From contig CM065815.1 of NCBI GenBank assembly GCA_033398695.1, positions 142,583,001-142,647,000 of the forward strand: 64,000 nt of DNA. The letters are read 5' to 3'. Below the pieces are notes generated by a model that ran no database searches, had not been told where the DNA came from, and saw nothing but the letters and a program-made list of their open reading frames with translations. This document shows, one piece after another, positions 34,492-46,681 of this stretch (position 1 is its first letter; each line of letters starts with the position of its first letter). Made by a program: the position numbers and the translations under genes. The DNA is from Orobanche coerulescens. Lineage: Eukaryota; Streptophyta; Magnoliopsida; Lamiales; Orobanchaceae.

Positions 34492-36898
34492 ATGTCGCGT
34501 CGTTTGCGGGTTGGTAGTTGGAATTTGGGTACCTTGACGGGTAAACTTTTGGAGCTCGTGGATGTTTTGGGTAAAAGAAGGGTTGATGTGGCTTGTATTC
34601 AGGAGACTATGTGGAAGGGGGCGCAGTCCAGGGAGGCGAACGGTTATAAATTGTGGTATTCAGGCCTTGCTAACTCGAGTAATGGTGTGGGTATTCTTTT
34701 GTCTAAAGAGTTCAAGGACAACGTCGTGGAAGTGAAGAGGTGTAATGATAGGATTATGTCCGTTGCAGTGGTGGTTGGGGAGAATGTGGTTAACGTGGTA
34801 TGTGCGTATGCCCCTCATGTTGGTTTGGGTGAGCTTGTTAAGGAAGCTTTTTAGGCCTGTTTAGATGAGTTGGTCGGGTGTATTCCGGACGATCAATTTA
34901 TTATTTTGGGGGGCGATTTCAATGGGCACATTGGTGAGGGGGTGGATGGTTACCATAGTGCGCATGGGGGTTTCGGCTTCGGAGTTAGGAATGCAGGTGG
35001 TTCCGCACTGTTGGAGTTTGCCAATGCGCATGAGTTGGTAATTGCAAACTCTGTTTTTCAGAAGAGAGCTGAGCACCTCATCACCTTCAGTAGTGGGGGG
35101 CACAACACCCAAATTGACTACCTTCTTTTGCGCAGTCGTGATGCTAGGGCGTGCGTGAACTGCAAGGTGTTCCAGAGCGAGGCATGTGATTCTTAACACC
35201 GGCTGCTGGCTATGGATTTATCCATGGGAGTTCGTGTTGTTAGCAGGGCTAGAGAAGCTAGACCTAGGATTCTCTGGAAGGATCTGAAGGGTGAGAAGGC
35301 AGCAATTTTCAAGGAGTCTCTGACCCGCGAATGAAGTTTTTTGCAAGGGGCCGATGCTAACCTATGTGGACCAGCATGGTCAATGCTATTAGGAGGGTGG
35401 GCGAGAAGGTGGTGGGGGTTTCTTCGGGCAGGTCTAGTAGACCTAGGGAGGCTTGGTGGTGGAATGAGGAGGTCCAAAAGAAGGTTAAAGATAAACAAGC
35501 GCTATTTAAGGAGCTTTTGTCGGTTAGTGCTGGGGAGGAGAGAATCTTGAAGATTGTAGCTTACATGGTGGCGAAAAGAGAGGCTAAGAAGGCAATGGCT
35601 AAGGCTAAAGGGGAGGCTTATAAGGAGATGTACAAGCACCTAGATACTAAAGAAGGAGCGAATACTATTTTTAAACTAGCAAAAGCTAGGGAAAGAGGGC
35701 GGCGCAACCTGAGTCCCGTTAAGTTTATTAAAAATGATTTGGGCTAAGTATTAGTGAACGATGTGGCTATTAAGGAGAGGTGAAATAAGTATTTTTTGAA
35801 CTTTTAAATGATGCTAGGGGTAGTGACTCGGTGGTGCAAGGAGTTAGTCTATCTTCTGCCCATTCGTTTAGTTCCTGTGAAAGCATCAGCAAGGAGGAAG
35901 TAAAAGCGTGCTCTAATGAAAATTGGTAGAGCTAAGGCGGTAGGCCCGAATCAGATCCCTATTGAAGTTTGGCTTTGTCTGGGGGAAGTCGGAGTTCAGT
36001 GGCTAGCAGAGCTGTTCAACATCCTCCTCAGAGGTTCTAAGATGCCGACGGAGTGGAGGCATAGTATTGTCGTGCCGTTTTTCAAGAATAAAGGCGATGC
36101 TCAGAGTTTTAGTAACTATAGGGGTATTAAACTCCTCAGTCATACTATGAAACTTTGGGAAAGAGTGGTGGAATGCAGGGTTAGAAGAGAAGTTGAGATC
36201 TCAGAGAACCAATTTGGCTTCATGCCGGGGAGGTCCACGACTGAGGCCATTCATCTCGTCAGACGCCTTATGGAGAAGTTTAGAGAGCGACGTAAGGACC
36301 TCCATATGGTGTTCATAGATCTAGAGAAAACTTATGATAGCATTCCGCGCGATGTTATTTGGAGGAGCCTAGTAGAGAGGAGGGTGTCGTTGCAGTTCGT
36401 TAGGGCGATCCAAGACATGTATTCCCAAGCTAGGACGTGCGTTAGGACCCCAGTTGGTGACTCCCAGTATTTTTCGGTTGAGATAGGGCTACACCAGGGG
36501 TCGGCGCTAAGCCCTCTTCTCTTCGCTCTGATCTTTGATGTCATTTCGCGGGGGATACAAGATGGCGTCCCGTGGTGCATGCTTTTTGCTGACGACATTG
36601 TGTTAGTGGCGGAGTCGAGGAGGGAGGTGAACTCGAAGTTGGAGCTTTGTAGGTCTAAGTTAGAATCCCAGGGCTTACGTGTGAGCCGGTCTAAGACAAA
36701 GTATCTCTGGTGTAACTTTAGTGGTGAGGCCAACGAGGAAGATGTAGAGGTTATGATTGCGGATCAGATCGTTCCCCGTACGGATAAGTTCAAGTATTTG
36801 GGTTCGACCATTCAGAAGGAAGGTGAGTGTGAAGATGATGTCACTCATCGCATCAAGGCGGGGTGGCTAAGGTGGAGAGCAGCGACAGGGGTTCTGTG
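34492..36898 (+). pseudogene. RTE-type LINE, endonuclease and reverse transcriptase (5' part)
   Basis: Codes for the LINE protein that nicks target DNA and copies the element RNA. The AP-endonuclease domain starts near MSRRLRVGSWNLGTLTG and has VACIQETMW, NGVGILL, and after a TAG at 34852 GGDFNGHIG and IDYLLLR. A TAA lies at 35194. A linker with WWWNEEVQKKV follows. The reverse transcriptase runs from 35916: PNQIPIEVW, FKNKGDAQ-NYRGI, NQFGFMPGRST, the LHMVFIDLEKTYD A-motif, HQGSALSPLLF, and the FADDIVL catalytic box near 36588. Lesions include the stops named and frame changes near 35330 and 35750-35910. The frame is open when E2 cuts it at 36898. Confidence 0.9.
36894..36898 (+). repeat. E2 target duplication, left copy (CTGTG)
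   Basis: CTGTG stands directly before TGTAATAACC and again directly after the element at 45723-45727. Confidence 0.92.
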
Positions 36899-37374
36899 TG
36901 TAATAACCGTAATTTCGATTTTCGGTAATTTCTTTTTTCAGCGGAGGTCCGTTTTGACGACTTGTCCATGACCGTTTCGTCATTCTGAGAATGATTAATT
37001 CTACACTTTTCGGCATACGAGTTCATTTCGTTGTCGTTTTGTTGAGTTCCGTGCTTTTTAGCGACTTTTCCGCACTTGAGTTCGATTCTTGCGAATCTCG
37101 TTCGAAACTGCTGTTTCGAGTTTCCCGTAAGTCCGTTTAACTTTGTTAGACGTGTTATGAACTTCGGTTTGGTTATTCGATCACATATCGTGATTTTCGG
37201 ACGTTTTGGGCCATTTTCGTAATTTCCCAAAGTTTGGGGTAATTACATCCGTTGTCGAATTTCGAGCCTTCGGGTGGTCGGAATCGTGTGTTCTCTTAGA
37301 TCTTGGATTCGTCTTTGCGAATACGTCGTAACCGTACCTTCGATTTATACTCATGTTCGGGTTTTGGGGTCGTC

Positions 37375-37720
37375 CGGGCCGTCGGAGTGGCCACGGCCGA
37401 GTCACGGCCGGAGCAGGGCCTGGCAAGGCTGAGTTACGACCGTAAGGGCCGAGAGTTACGGCCGTATGGCGCCTGGCAGCTTCCGTACGAATGCCAGTTA
37501 CGGCCGTAAGGTGTGATCGGGTACGACCGTACGAGCGTTGGGCATCTTCCGGACGAAGGCCGGTAACGGCCGTAATGTGTGCCAGTTACGGCCGTAAGTG
37601 TCCGGCAGGTGCTGGGCAGATTTTTTGACGAATGACGGTTACGGCCGTAAGGCCTGCCGAGTACGGCCGTAAGGGCCGAGTTACGGCCGTAAGGCACTGC
37701 CGGTTACGGCCGTAACCCTG
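37375..37720. repeat. E2 5' LTR cluster of TTACGGCCGTAA palindromes
   Basis: Five exact 12-bp palindromes plus about six one- or two-base variants (GTACGGCCGTAAG, TTACGACCGTAAG) are spaced irregularly by 15-50 bp. They fill the 350 bp before the TATA box. Confidence 0.92.
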
Positions 37721-37722
37721 CC

Positions 37723-37736
37723 GGCTATATATAGCC
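37723..37736 (+). promoter_or_regulatory. E2 5' LTR TATA box in a 14-bp palindrome
   Basis: GGCTATATATAGCC is a perfect palindrome containing TATATATA, 825 bp from the LTR start and just downstream of the TTACGGCCGTAA cluster. The other LTR has it at 43434-43447. Confidence 0.65.
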
Positions 37737-38867
37737 TGGGCTCGGCCAGACCTTCATTTTTCACCCTTTTTCTTCTTTTTTCGGCGGCTGGCGACGGGAG
37801 GCTCGGGAAATTGAGTTCTTGGCCGATTCTAATCATTTCCAAGGCATTTTGGAAGATCCTTGTTGATTATATCAACATCTAATCCGTGTGTTTCGTCGAA
37901 TCAAGGTATATTTCTTGATTTTCCTTCAAGTTGACTTTTTGGAGAATTTGTCCTTGATTTTGATTCTAGTCCGATTTTGATACATCGGTTGGTGTAGTAT
38001 GATGTTATTAATCGTGTTCTATGGGTTGCATATCCATATATCGAGTTTGTTTAACTCGATTGACGATTCGAGTGTTCTTGGGAATTATTGAACATTTAGT
38101 GTTCGATTAAATGCCCCAATGAGTTCCTTTCAATAGTTTGTTGGAATTTACATTGTTTTCGGCCTTGATTCTCGTCGTAATCATGTTTTATTGTTCCTTA
38201 CGGAGGATTATAGGTGCTCGAGGATTCTGATGTTGAATCTCGTTGGTGATTGATGATTCGTGTGGTGTTTTCTACTCGTGGTGCTATTGCATTCTTGATA
38301 TTGTTCGGGGGTCGAGGCTATTCGACCGTATTTCATCCGTCGTCTTTTTGCGATCGTGGTTTCGAGGCAAGTATCTTGCCCATACATTACGTGTTTTGTG
38401 GATATAATGGTTGCTAATTGTCGATATGTGCTAAATAAATATTTATAACCATTTTTCAAAGGAATCGGTATATTTACCATCATGGTTTTCGTAAAGGTGA
38501 ACCGTGTGTGTCGGGAATTAATATGCTTAGTTAGATATGTGCGCTAGTGACGAGTATAGGATCACCTTACTTTCGTGTGACGTCATTATGTATGATTCTG
38601 GCGTCGGTAAATGTACAATGTAATTCTCTTGTGAAATTATGTGCTTGGAGTCACGTGGTTATGGATGAATATGAGAGTTCGTGTGATATTGGTTGTGTTG
38701 TTCGGTGCTGTTGAGATCTTGTACTCCCTTGTGAATTGTTATAGTTCTGGGTCGTGAGTACGTGTTAGATAATGTGGCCATTCTAGCAAGGTACCTCGAC
38801 TATATATATTTTGTGTGTTTGACCTTTGAGAGTTGTGGTTTTGTAATCTGTGAGTTGTTACTCTTCC

Positions 38868-39080
38868 ACCTGGGGATGGCATGTGGCCTCTGGGGGCCGA
38901 TACTAATGGGTACGGCCACGGAAGTGGACTTGGGTGCGTGTGTTGATGTTCTTCCACCTGGGGACGGTTCGACGGGACCTCTGGGGGCCGATACTAATGG
39001 GTACGGCCGCGGAAGTGGTTTCCCACCTGGGGACGGTCCGACGGGGCCTCTGGGGGCCGATACTAATGGGTAAGGCCACA
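38868..39080 (+). repeat. E2 5' LTR minisatellite, three units
   Basis: Units begin CCACCTGGGGA at 38868, 38955 and 39024 and contain GGCCGATACTAATGGGTA. The third unit differs at GGTAAGGCC. The 3' LTR copy is at 44585-44799. Confidence 0.88.
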
Positions 39081-40009
39081 GGTTACCAAGTGTGGTTTCT
39101 GTGATATTGATGTTGATGTTTTGATGATTAATTGTGATATGTCCGGAGTATCACAATGCTTTACGCTCGGGGTCGAGATACATTATATATCGAGTCTTGG
39201 TGTTTGGCTAGAATGGCATAAGTATAACGTGTTATGTGTAATGTGTCCTTGTAAGCGAATTGCAGTGGATGATCGGGTCGTAGGCCCTGTGTTTTGTGAT
39301 CGGAATGGTTGGGCCGTGGACCCCGTGTTTTGTTAACGGATTTGTATTTTAGAAAATGAACTTTGGGGTTGTGACCCTAAATGGCTTTCGAGGAATTAAG
39401 AACTTTTCAATTTCTAATGTTTTCAAAACTCCCGAGATTTGGAAATGTTTTCAAAGTGCTTACTTGCTTCGTTTCTACTTTCAAGACTTGAACTATTTTT
39501 AACTAAATATATCTTGGGAAGTCTTTTGTTGTATTCTCGGAATGTGTTGTGTATGGCTCGTTTTTGCACTTTATACTTGCACTAGCGAAACAGTAGAGTT
39601 TTGCTAACCCCCGAGTAATCGGGGGGTGGATATCTGTATTGTGTCCAAGTACATGCAGGTTTTCGGGAGCAAGACACAGGATCGGTACGAGGGATGATGA
39701 AAGACGAATGATACTAATCACACGAAGGCCAGTTTTAGGTTAAGTTAGTCGAAGTCCATTGTAATGTCTTTTCCGCTGTCTTATTGTTCGTTGCAAGTAT
39801 TTTACCCTTGCGTGGGTATGAGTCTGGATGAGTTTATGTATTTTAATTTGTAAGTCAGTGACGAAAGACCAAATCGGTCTATTGGTTCGTTATTTTGATT
39901 CGTCGGTATGTAATGTAATGTGTTGTTTTGATGTCTAGCCTGGTGGATCCTCAAGGAGAGGTTCTGCGGCGTGTAATATTCCCGGTTTGATCTGGGGGTG
40001 TTACATTTA

Positions 40010-40021
40010 TGGTATCAGAGC
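40010..40021 (+). other. E2 primer-binding site for initiator-Met tRNA
   Basis: TGGTATCAGAGC, complementary to the 3' end of plant initiator methionine tRNA, starts five bases after the 5' LTR. It is the standard primer site of many plant LTR retrotransposons and is intact here. Confidence 0.92.
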
Positions 40022-41589
40022 TTAGGTTGAGGAAACCTAGGCTGTCGGGTCGAGTTATGTGTTGTTGAGTCTTGTATTGTCAGATGTTGTCTGACTGAGT
40101 CGTGTCGCGATGCGTCGTTTGGAATGTCGGCCGTGATTAGTATCAGGGTGCAGCCATCATCTTCGTGCGACCTGTGGATGTAAGTCTCCCTTCTTTGTGT
40201 TGTGCCTCGTGTGACATGAGCTGCTTGTATGATTATATCGTTGATTGATTGAACCTTTGTGTGGATTTTTATTCCGTGATATGTGAGTATTCGACTCTAA
40301 TATTTTATTTATATGCGGAGCGGTGTCGCTGCTAATGTATTTTCGAACTATATTTTAACCACTGCGTGAGTCCTTTCAAAATGACTTTAAGTGTTTTGCA
40401 AACTGAGTTCTAATTCGTATAACTGGTTCCCTAAATCGAGTTTTGGCACTTGGGCCTCGAATGTTTTATGACGGTTTGATAAAGGATTTTGTGAGTTTTA
40501 GGCATTCTAGCCTAATAGATTTTTCGAAAATCTTGAGTATCTTTGAAAATAAAATTCGAGACGTACTTTTAAATGGATTGTATTTTCAAGGCGCCTACTA
40601 GCGCAACTATCTGTTTCAAAATTCTTCTACCTCGAGGACCAAAATATTTTGAGATATTTTCATTGTTTTAGAAACACTTTTACTTAGACCCGAGGGTCAA
40701 AAATTTTGAAAGTTTTCACTAAAAGAAAAGTGTCCTCATTTTTGTTCAAACACAAGATGATTTTCAAAGTCTCGACAATGATGTTTGTTCAACTTTTTGT
40801 AAAATGATGCTCAAGATCAACTGGTGTTTCCAAACTTTTTTCAAAAGGTGGTTTTCGTTTTTAAAACCCATCATTTCCTTCTTGTGGTCGGAGAAGGTGT
40901 GTATGATGTTGGTATTATTGTTAGGGTGTTAGCCCTCCAAATTGTGATTGAATTGGTGGTGTGAACGTTGAGTCGTTCGCCACGCATATGTTTTGTTAGC
41001 CCTCTGTGGGGGATGTGATGACGATCTTTAATGTTGTCATTTCGTGGTGGCTTGCGTGTTATCGCACCTGTGTGAGCTGTTAAAGCTGAGGTTTGTACGT
41101 TTGTGTACATGTGTGATTGTTTCATGATGTTTGTAATTATGTGCTGGTTATTGTTCAGGCTGTTAAGGTCGCCGAACGATACCGTAGTTGCTGTAGTGTT
41201 TGTGTGTGTATTGCTTTACGATGGTAATCGTTGTATATGATATGTGTTATGATTCTTTGTTGTGCTGAGTTGGCATCTCCGTTATGTTGTTTTGCGATGT
41301 TATTCCCCATTGTATCTAGCATTTGTATTTTCGGTATGCCGAGCCGAGGCATTTCAACCGCGATGTGCTGGGGCATGCACGTGTAAACTGTACTTCTCGT
41401 CGGTAATACATTTCAAGTGTGGACCCAAGAGACACAGGATCCAATTTTTGCGAATTGGGTTCCGAGTCTTTCGGGGCATGAACTTCGGTACAGATATCAG
41501 GATCGGCTCTAAGAGGCCCATGGGAAATGTTTTCGTCGACTGCTTTTGTGCCGTTGCCTTGTTTCAGTTATTGTGAGTTGCGGGGACGA

Positions 41590-41635
41590 CCTTCTTTTAT
41601 AAGAGATCGAATGTAATACCCGTATTATTTTTGGC
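41590..41635 (+). repeat. Internal copy of the pre-LTR/LTR-start junction in E2
   Basis: GGGGACGACCTTCTTTTATAA followed by GATCGAATGTAATACCC parallels the true junction at 42628-42665 (GGGACGAAACTTCTTTTAAGG, then GTAGAATGTAATAACC). The LTR-like start would be 41612. E4 has the same arrangement at 62191. Confidence 0.75.
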
Positions 41636-42635
41636 TTCTGCATTTTTCTCTTTCTCAATTCTATCGACTCGCCCGTATTCGTTGATACTTTCTGAATCTG
41701 TTCTGTATTTCAGTTTCATCGTTCGAACGAGCTGTGATCTTGTTTTGGGTCGATCTGGTTATCGCTGTGACTTTTCCGAGTTCGGTTCGATTCTTGTGGA
41801 CCTTACTCGGAGGTAACATCTTTTGGTTCTACTAGTTCTTTTATTCGAAGTGGATCGGATTTTGAACTTCTGTATTTTCGACTCGATTGACTCGTTTATG
41901 TTTGTTGACAATTCTGAGCTTGTCCTGCCCATTGCTTTTGTTGATCGAACGAGTGGTATTGTTTCGGAATAACTCGTTTGTCGTTATGACTTTTCAATTA
42001 CTATTCCCTTTCCTGTGGATCTTATGTGAATGCACATATTGTTGTCTTCACCGGATCACATATTGTCTCGAGTGGAGATGTGAACCTCGGAGTTGTTGTT
42101 TGAATTTTATTGTTCTTCGTGATTCGAACATGATTGTTCCATTTTTGTTGTCTCGATCGTTGTGGTTCGATCGTCTGATTGTTTGATTTTTGTTGATCTC
42201 GTTTCGTGATCGTTGAACATTCAGACTCCTTCGTAATTCCCTTAAGTTCAGGAAATTAGTCTCGTTTTCGATCTTCCAACCCTTGGGTGGTGGAATTCCG
42301 TATTTGTTCAGCGATTCGCTCGCGTTTTGATTAATGTACCGTTGGGTTGGTCAATCATATTGATTTTCGTTTGTTGTGTTTCGTGATTGTTTGGATAATC
42401 GACTTGATTGTATTCTCTGTTTGTTGACGCTTGGCACTTGTTGGTTTTATTATGTCTCTATTGGCGGCGTGGTGCTGGTCTTCGTGGAGTGTGTTTCCAC
42501 GTCGTATGTCTCTTTGCGTTTCTTGCAGCGTTTCGCCGCCGGGCGCGAGTTTTCGGTTTTTGGTGTATCTCGTCGAGTTTTCTTGGCAGGGTATATTGCT
42601 TCTCCCTACTTGTTTTAAGTTTTGGGACGAAACTT

Positions 42636-42653
42636 CTTTTAAGGAGGGTAGAA
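42636..42653 (+). other. E2 polypurine tract
   Basis: AAGGAGGGTAGAA directly precedes the 3' LTR and fits the second-strand priming site of LTR retrotransposons. Confidence 0.8.
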
Positions 42654-45600
42654 TGTAATAACCGTAATTTTGATTTCCGGTAATTTCTTTTTTTCGGTGG
42701 AGGTCCGTTTTGACGACTCGCCCATGACTGTTTCGTCATTCTGAGAATGATTAATTCTACACTTTTCGTCATCCGAGTTCATTTCGTTGTCGTTTTGTTG
42801 AGTTCCGTGCTTTTTAGCGACTTTTCCGCACTTGAGTTCGATTCTTGCGAATCTCGTTCGAAACTGCTGTTTCGAGTTTCCCGTAAGTCCGTTTAACTTT
42901 GTTAGACGTGTTATGAACTTCGGTTTGGTTATTCGATCACGTATCGTGATTTTCGGACGTTTTGGGCCATTTTCGTAATTTCCCAAAGTTTGGGGTAATT
43001 ACATCCGTTGTCGAATTTCGAGCCTTCGGGTGGTCGGAATCGTGTGTTCTCTTAGCTATTGGATTCGTCTTTGCGAGTACTTCGTAACCGTACCTTCGAT
43101 TTATACTCACGTTCGGGTTTCGGGGTCGTCCGGGCCGTCGGAGTGGCCACGGCCGAGTCACTACGGAGCGGTGGCTCGCTGGCCGAGTTACGGCCGTAAG
43201 GGCCGAGAGTTACGGCCGTATGGCGCCTGGCAGCTTCTGGACGAATGCCAGTTACGGCCGTAAGGTGTGATCGGGTACGGCCGTACAAGAGTTGGGCATC
43301 TTCCGGACGAAGGCCGGTTACGGCCGAAATGTGTGCCAGTTACGGCCGTAAGTGTCCGGCAGGTGCTGGGCAGATTTTTTGACGAATGCCGGTTACGGCC
43401 GTAAGGCCTGCCGAGTACGGCCGTAACCCTGCCGGCTATATATAGCCTGGGCTCGGCCAGACCTTCATTTTTCACCCTTTTTCTTCTTTTTTCGGCGGCT
43501 GGCGACGGGAGGCTCGGGAAATTGAGTTCTTGGCCGATTCTAATCATTTCCAAGGCATTTTGGAAGATCCTTGTTGATTATATCAACATCTAATCCGTGT
43601 GTTTCGTCGAATCAAGGTATATTTCTTGATTTTCCTTCAAGTTGACTTTTTGGAGAATTTGTCCTTGATTTCGATTCTAGTCCGATTTTGATACATCGGT
43701 TGGTGTAGTATGATGTTATTAATCGTGTTCTATGGGTTGTATATCCATATATCGAGTTTGTTTAACTCGATTGACGATTCGAGTGTTCTTGGGAATTATT
43801 GAACATTTAGTGTTCGATTAAATGCCCCAATGAGTTCCTTTCGATAGTTTGTTGGAATTACATTGTTTTCGGCCTTGATTCTCGTCGTAATCATGTTTTA
43901 TTGTTCCTTACGGAGGATTATAGGTGCTCGAGGATTCCGATCTTGAATCTCGTTGGTGATTGATGATTCGTGTGGTGTTTTCTCGTAGTACTCGTGGTGC
44001 TATTGCATTCTTGATACTGTTCGGGGGTTCGGGGCTATTCGACCGTATTCCATCCGTCGTCTTGTTGCGATTGTGGTTTCGAGGCAAGTATCTTGACCAT
44101 ACATTACGTGTTTTGTGGATATAATGGTTGCTAAGTGTCGATATGTGCTAAATAAATATTTATAACCATTTTTCAAAGGAATCGGTATATTTACCATCAT
44201 GGTTTTCGTAAAGGTGAACCGTGTGTGTCGGGAATTAATATGCTTAGTTGGATATGTGTGCTAGTGACGAGTATAGGATCACCTTACTTTCGTGTGACGT
44301 CATTATGTATGATTATGGCGTCGGTAAATGTACAGTGTAATTCTCTTGTGAAATTATGTGCTTGGAGTCACGTGGTTATGGATGAATATGAGAGTTCGTG
44401 TGATATTGGTTGTGTCGTTCGGTGCTGTTGAGATCTTGTACTCCCTTGTGAATTGTTATAGTTCTGGGTCGTGAGTACGTGTTGGATAATGTGGCCATTC
44501 TAGCAAGGTACCTCGACTATATATATTTTGTGTGTTTGACCTTTGAGAGTTGTGGTTTTGTAATCTGTGAGTTGTTACTCTTCCACCTGGGGATGGCATG
44601 TGGCCTCTGGGGTCCGATACTAATGGGTACGGCCACGGAAGTGGACTTGGGTGCGCGTGTTGATGTTCTTCCACCTGGGGACGGTTCGACGGGACCTCTG
44701 GGGGCCGATACTAATGGGTACGGCCGCGAAAGTGGTTTCCCACCTGGGGACGGTCCGACGGGGCCTCTGGGGGCCGATACTAATGGGTACGGCCACGGGT
44801 TACCAAGTGTGGTTTCTGTGATATTGATGTTGATGTTTTGATGATTAATTGTGATATGTCCGGAGTATCACAATGCTTTACGCTCGGAGTCGAGATACAT
44901 TATATATCGAGTCTTGGTGTTTGGCTAGAATGGCATAAGTATAACGTGTTATGTGTAATGTGTCCTTGTAAGCGAATTGCAGTGGATGATCGGGTCGTAG
45001 GCCCTGTGTTTTGTGATCAGAATGGTTGGGCCGTGGACCCCGTGTTTTGTTAACAGATTTGTATTTTGGAAAATGAACTTTGGGGCTGTGACCCTAAATG
45101 GCTTTCGAGGAATTAAGAATTTTTCAATTTCTAATGTTTTCAAAACTCCCGAGATTTGGAAATGTTTTCAAAGTACTTACTTGCTTCGTTTCTATTTTCA
45201 AGACTTGAACTATTTTTAACTAAATATATCTCGGGAAGTCTTTCGTTGTATTCTCGGAATGTGTTGTGTATGGCTCGTTTTTGCACTTTATACTTACACT
45301 AGCGAAACAGTGGAGTTTTGCTAACCCCCGAGTAATCGGGGGGTGGATATCTGTATTGTGTCCAAGTACATGCAGGTTTTCGGGAGCAAGACACAGGATC
45401 GGTACGAGGGATGATGAAAGACGAATGATACTAATCACACGAAGGCCAGTTTTGGGTTAAGTTAGTCGAAGTCCATTGTAATGTCTTTTCCGCTGTCTTA
45501 TTGTTCGTTGCAAGTATTTTACCCTTGCGTGGGTATGAGTCTGGATGAGTTTATATATTTTAATTTGTAAGTTAGTGACGAAAGACCAAATCGGTCTATT

Positions 45601-45722
45601 GGTTCGTTATTTTGATTCGTCGGTATGTAATGTAATGTGTTGTTTTGATGTCTAGCCTGGTGGATCCTCACGGAGAGGTTCTGCGGAGTGTAATATTCCC
45701 GGTTTGATCTGGGGGTGTTACA
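42654..45722 (+). mobile_element. E2: 3' LTR (3.07 kb)
   Basis: TGTAATAACC to GTGTTACA, followed by the second CTGTG copy at 45723. It carries its own palindrome cluster (43180-43430), TATA palindrome (43434-43447) and minisatellite (44585-44799). It is about 40 bp shorter than the 5' LTR, mostly from one palindrome-unit loss. Confidence 0.95.
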
Positions 45723-46625
45723 CTGTGCGACAAGAAAGTCCCTCTAAAGCTGAACGGTAAATTCTATAGAGTGGCAATCCGACCTGCAATGTTGTATGGC
45801 TCTGAATGTTGGGCGATGAAGAAGTCGCTTGAGAGCAAGTTGGAAGCGGATGAAATGAGAATGTTACGCTGGTCGTTTGGTCGCACAATGTTAGATAGAA
45901 TCTCGAACGGGGTCTTCAGGAACACGCTAGAAGTGGCGCCAATTTCAGCGAAAGTTAGGGAAGGGAGATTGAGATGGTTTGGCCACGTCCGCAGGAGGCA
46001 GGCATCTGCTCCGGTGAGGAGGGTCGAGAGTTTAGTAGTTGTCGGGGAGAGGAGGAGAGGCAGACCGAGGAGGACGTGGTAGGAGCAGCTGAGATTAGAT
46101 TTGAAGGCCTTAAACCTTTCCGAGACCATGACTGTTGATAGGTGCGCTTGGAGGCGCCAGATCAGAGTTGTGGATTCTTTAGTTGGGAGTGGTGCTGTAG
46201 TTGAGAGTCTCAGGGTTGGGTTGTCTCGGTTAGCTTTGACCTAGAGCATTGCATTTTTTCATTTATTGTATATTTTATCCTATTGCCTTTTGCGTGTGGT
46301 GTATTTTCGACAGGGAGCTGTGCGCGGAGTCAACCTCTCTTCTGTTAGAGCAGCGTTCATCGGGAGTGAAGCAGCCAAATTCCTCTTAGGTAAGTCCCAT
46401 GTGGATTAAGCCATGAGCTCAGGTATGGTAGTGAGTTTTTTTCGTATCATTTGCTTCCCTTTGTATTTTTCACTCAATATGTTGTTGTGCACTAAGCTGA
46501 GGGTCTTCACGGAAACAGCCTCCCTACCGTAATAGGTAGGGGCATGGTCTGCGTACATCTTACCCTCCCCAGACCCTGCTCTGGGCGGGATATACTGGGT
46601 ATGTTTGGTTTGGTTTGGTTTTTAA
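45723..46625 (+). pseudogene. RTE-type LINE, 3' part with tail
   Basis: The LINE frame resumes right after E2 and one CTGTG copy, in register with 36898. It shows MLYGSECWAMKKSLE, MLRWSFGRTMLDRISN and RLRWFGHVRRR, all characteristic of the C-terminal region of RTE proteins. A TAG interrupts at 46080 and the frame ends at 46244. The 3' UTR has the conserved GGTCTGCGTACATCTTACCC and GGCGGGATATACTGGGTATG block shared by plant RTE LINEs and some SINEs. It ends in a (TTTGG)n-type tail near 46600-46620. Confidence 0.9.
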
Positions 46626-46681
46626 ACATACAGGAAAAAATCATCATTAGTATGAGGATTACATCAATCGAGGCTCTGTTC

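Larger units (their letters stand above)
36899..40005 (+). mobile_element. E2: 5' LTR (3.1 kb)
   Basis: TGTAATAACC at the start, GGGGGTGTTACA at the end, flanked by CTGTG outside and the primer site inside. The U3 holds a TTACGGCCGTAA cluster, then a TATA box at 37725. A leader-like stretch and the three-unit minisatellite (38868-39080) follow. It differs from the 3' LTR by few substitutions and by roughly one missing palindrome unit there, so the insertion looks recent. Confidence 0.95.
40006..42653 (+). mobile_element. E2: coding-free internal region
   Basis: About 2.65 kb between the LTRs without any recognisable gag or pol motif, in either orientation. It opens with an intact primer site and closes with GGGACGAAACTTCTTTTAAGG and a purine tract. 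About 1.04 kb before the end a second copy of that same junction occurs (41590-41630). With 3.1-kb LTRs this is a LARD-type non-autonomous element. Its pre-LTR signature resembles that of Ty3/gypsy chromoviruses of the Tekay/Del kind, from memory. Confidence 0.85.

Noticed and set aside
38739..39073. Open frames with repeated PPGDG-TGPLGADTNG-like sequence, resembling a collagen-like protein
   Set aside because: They are translations of the E2 LTR minisatellite, present in both LTRs and without start context or a longer frame.
40006..42653. Hidden gag or pol in the E2 interior
   Set aside because: I looked in all frames for the aspartate box, zinc knuckle and integrase signatures and found none.
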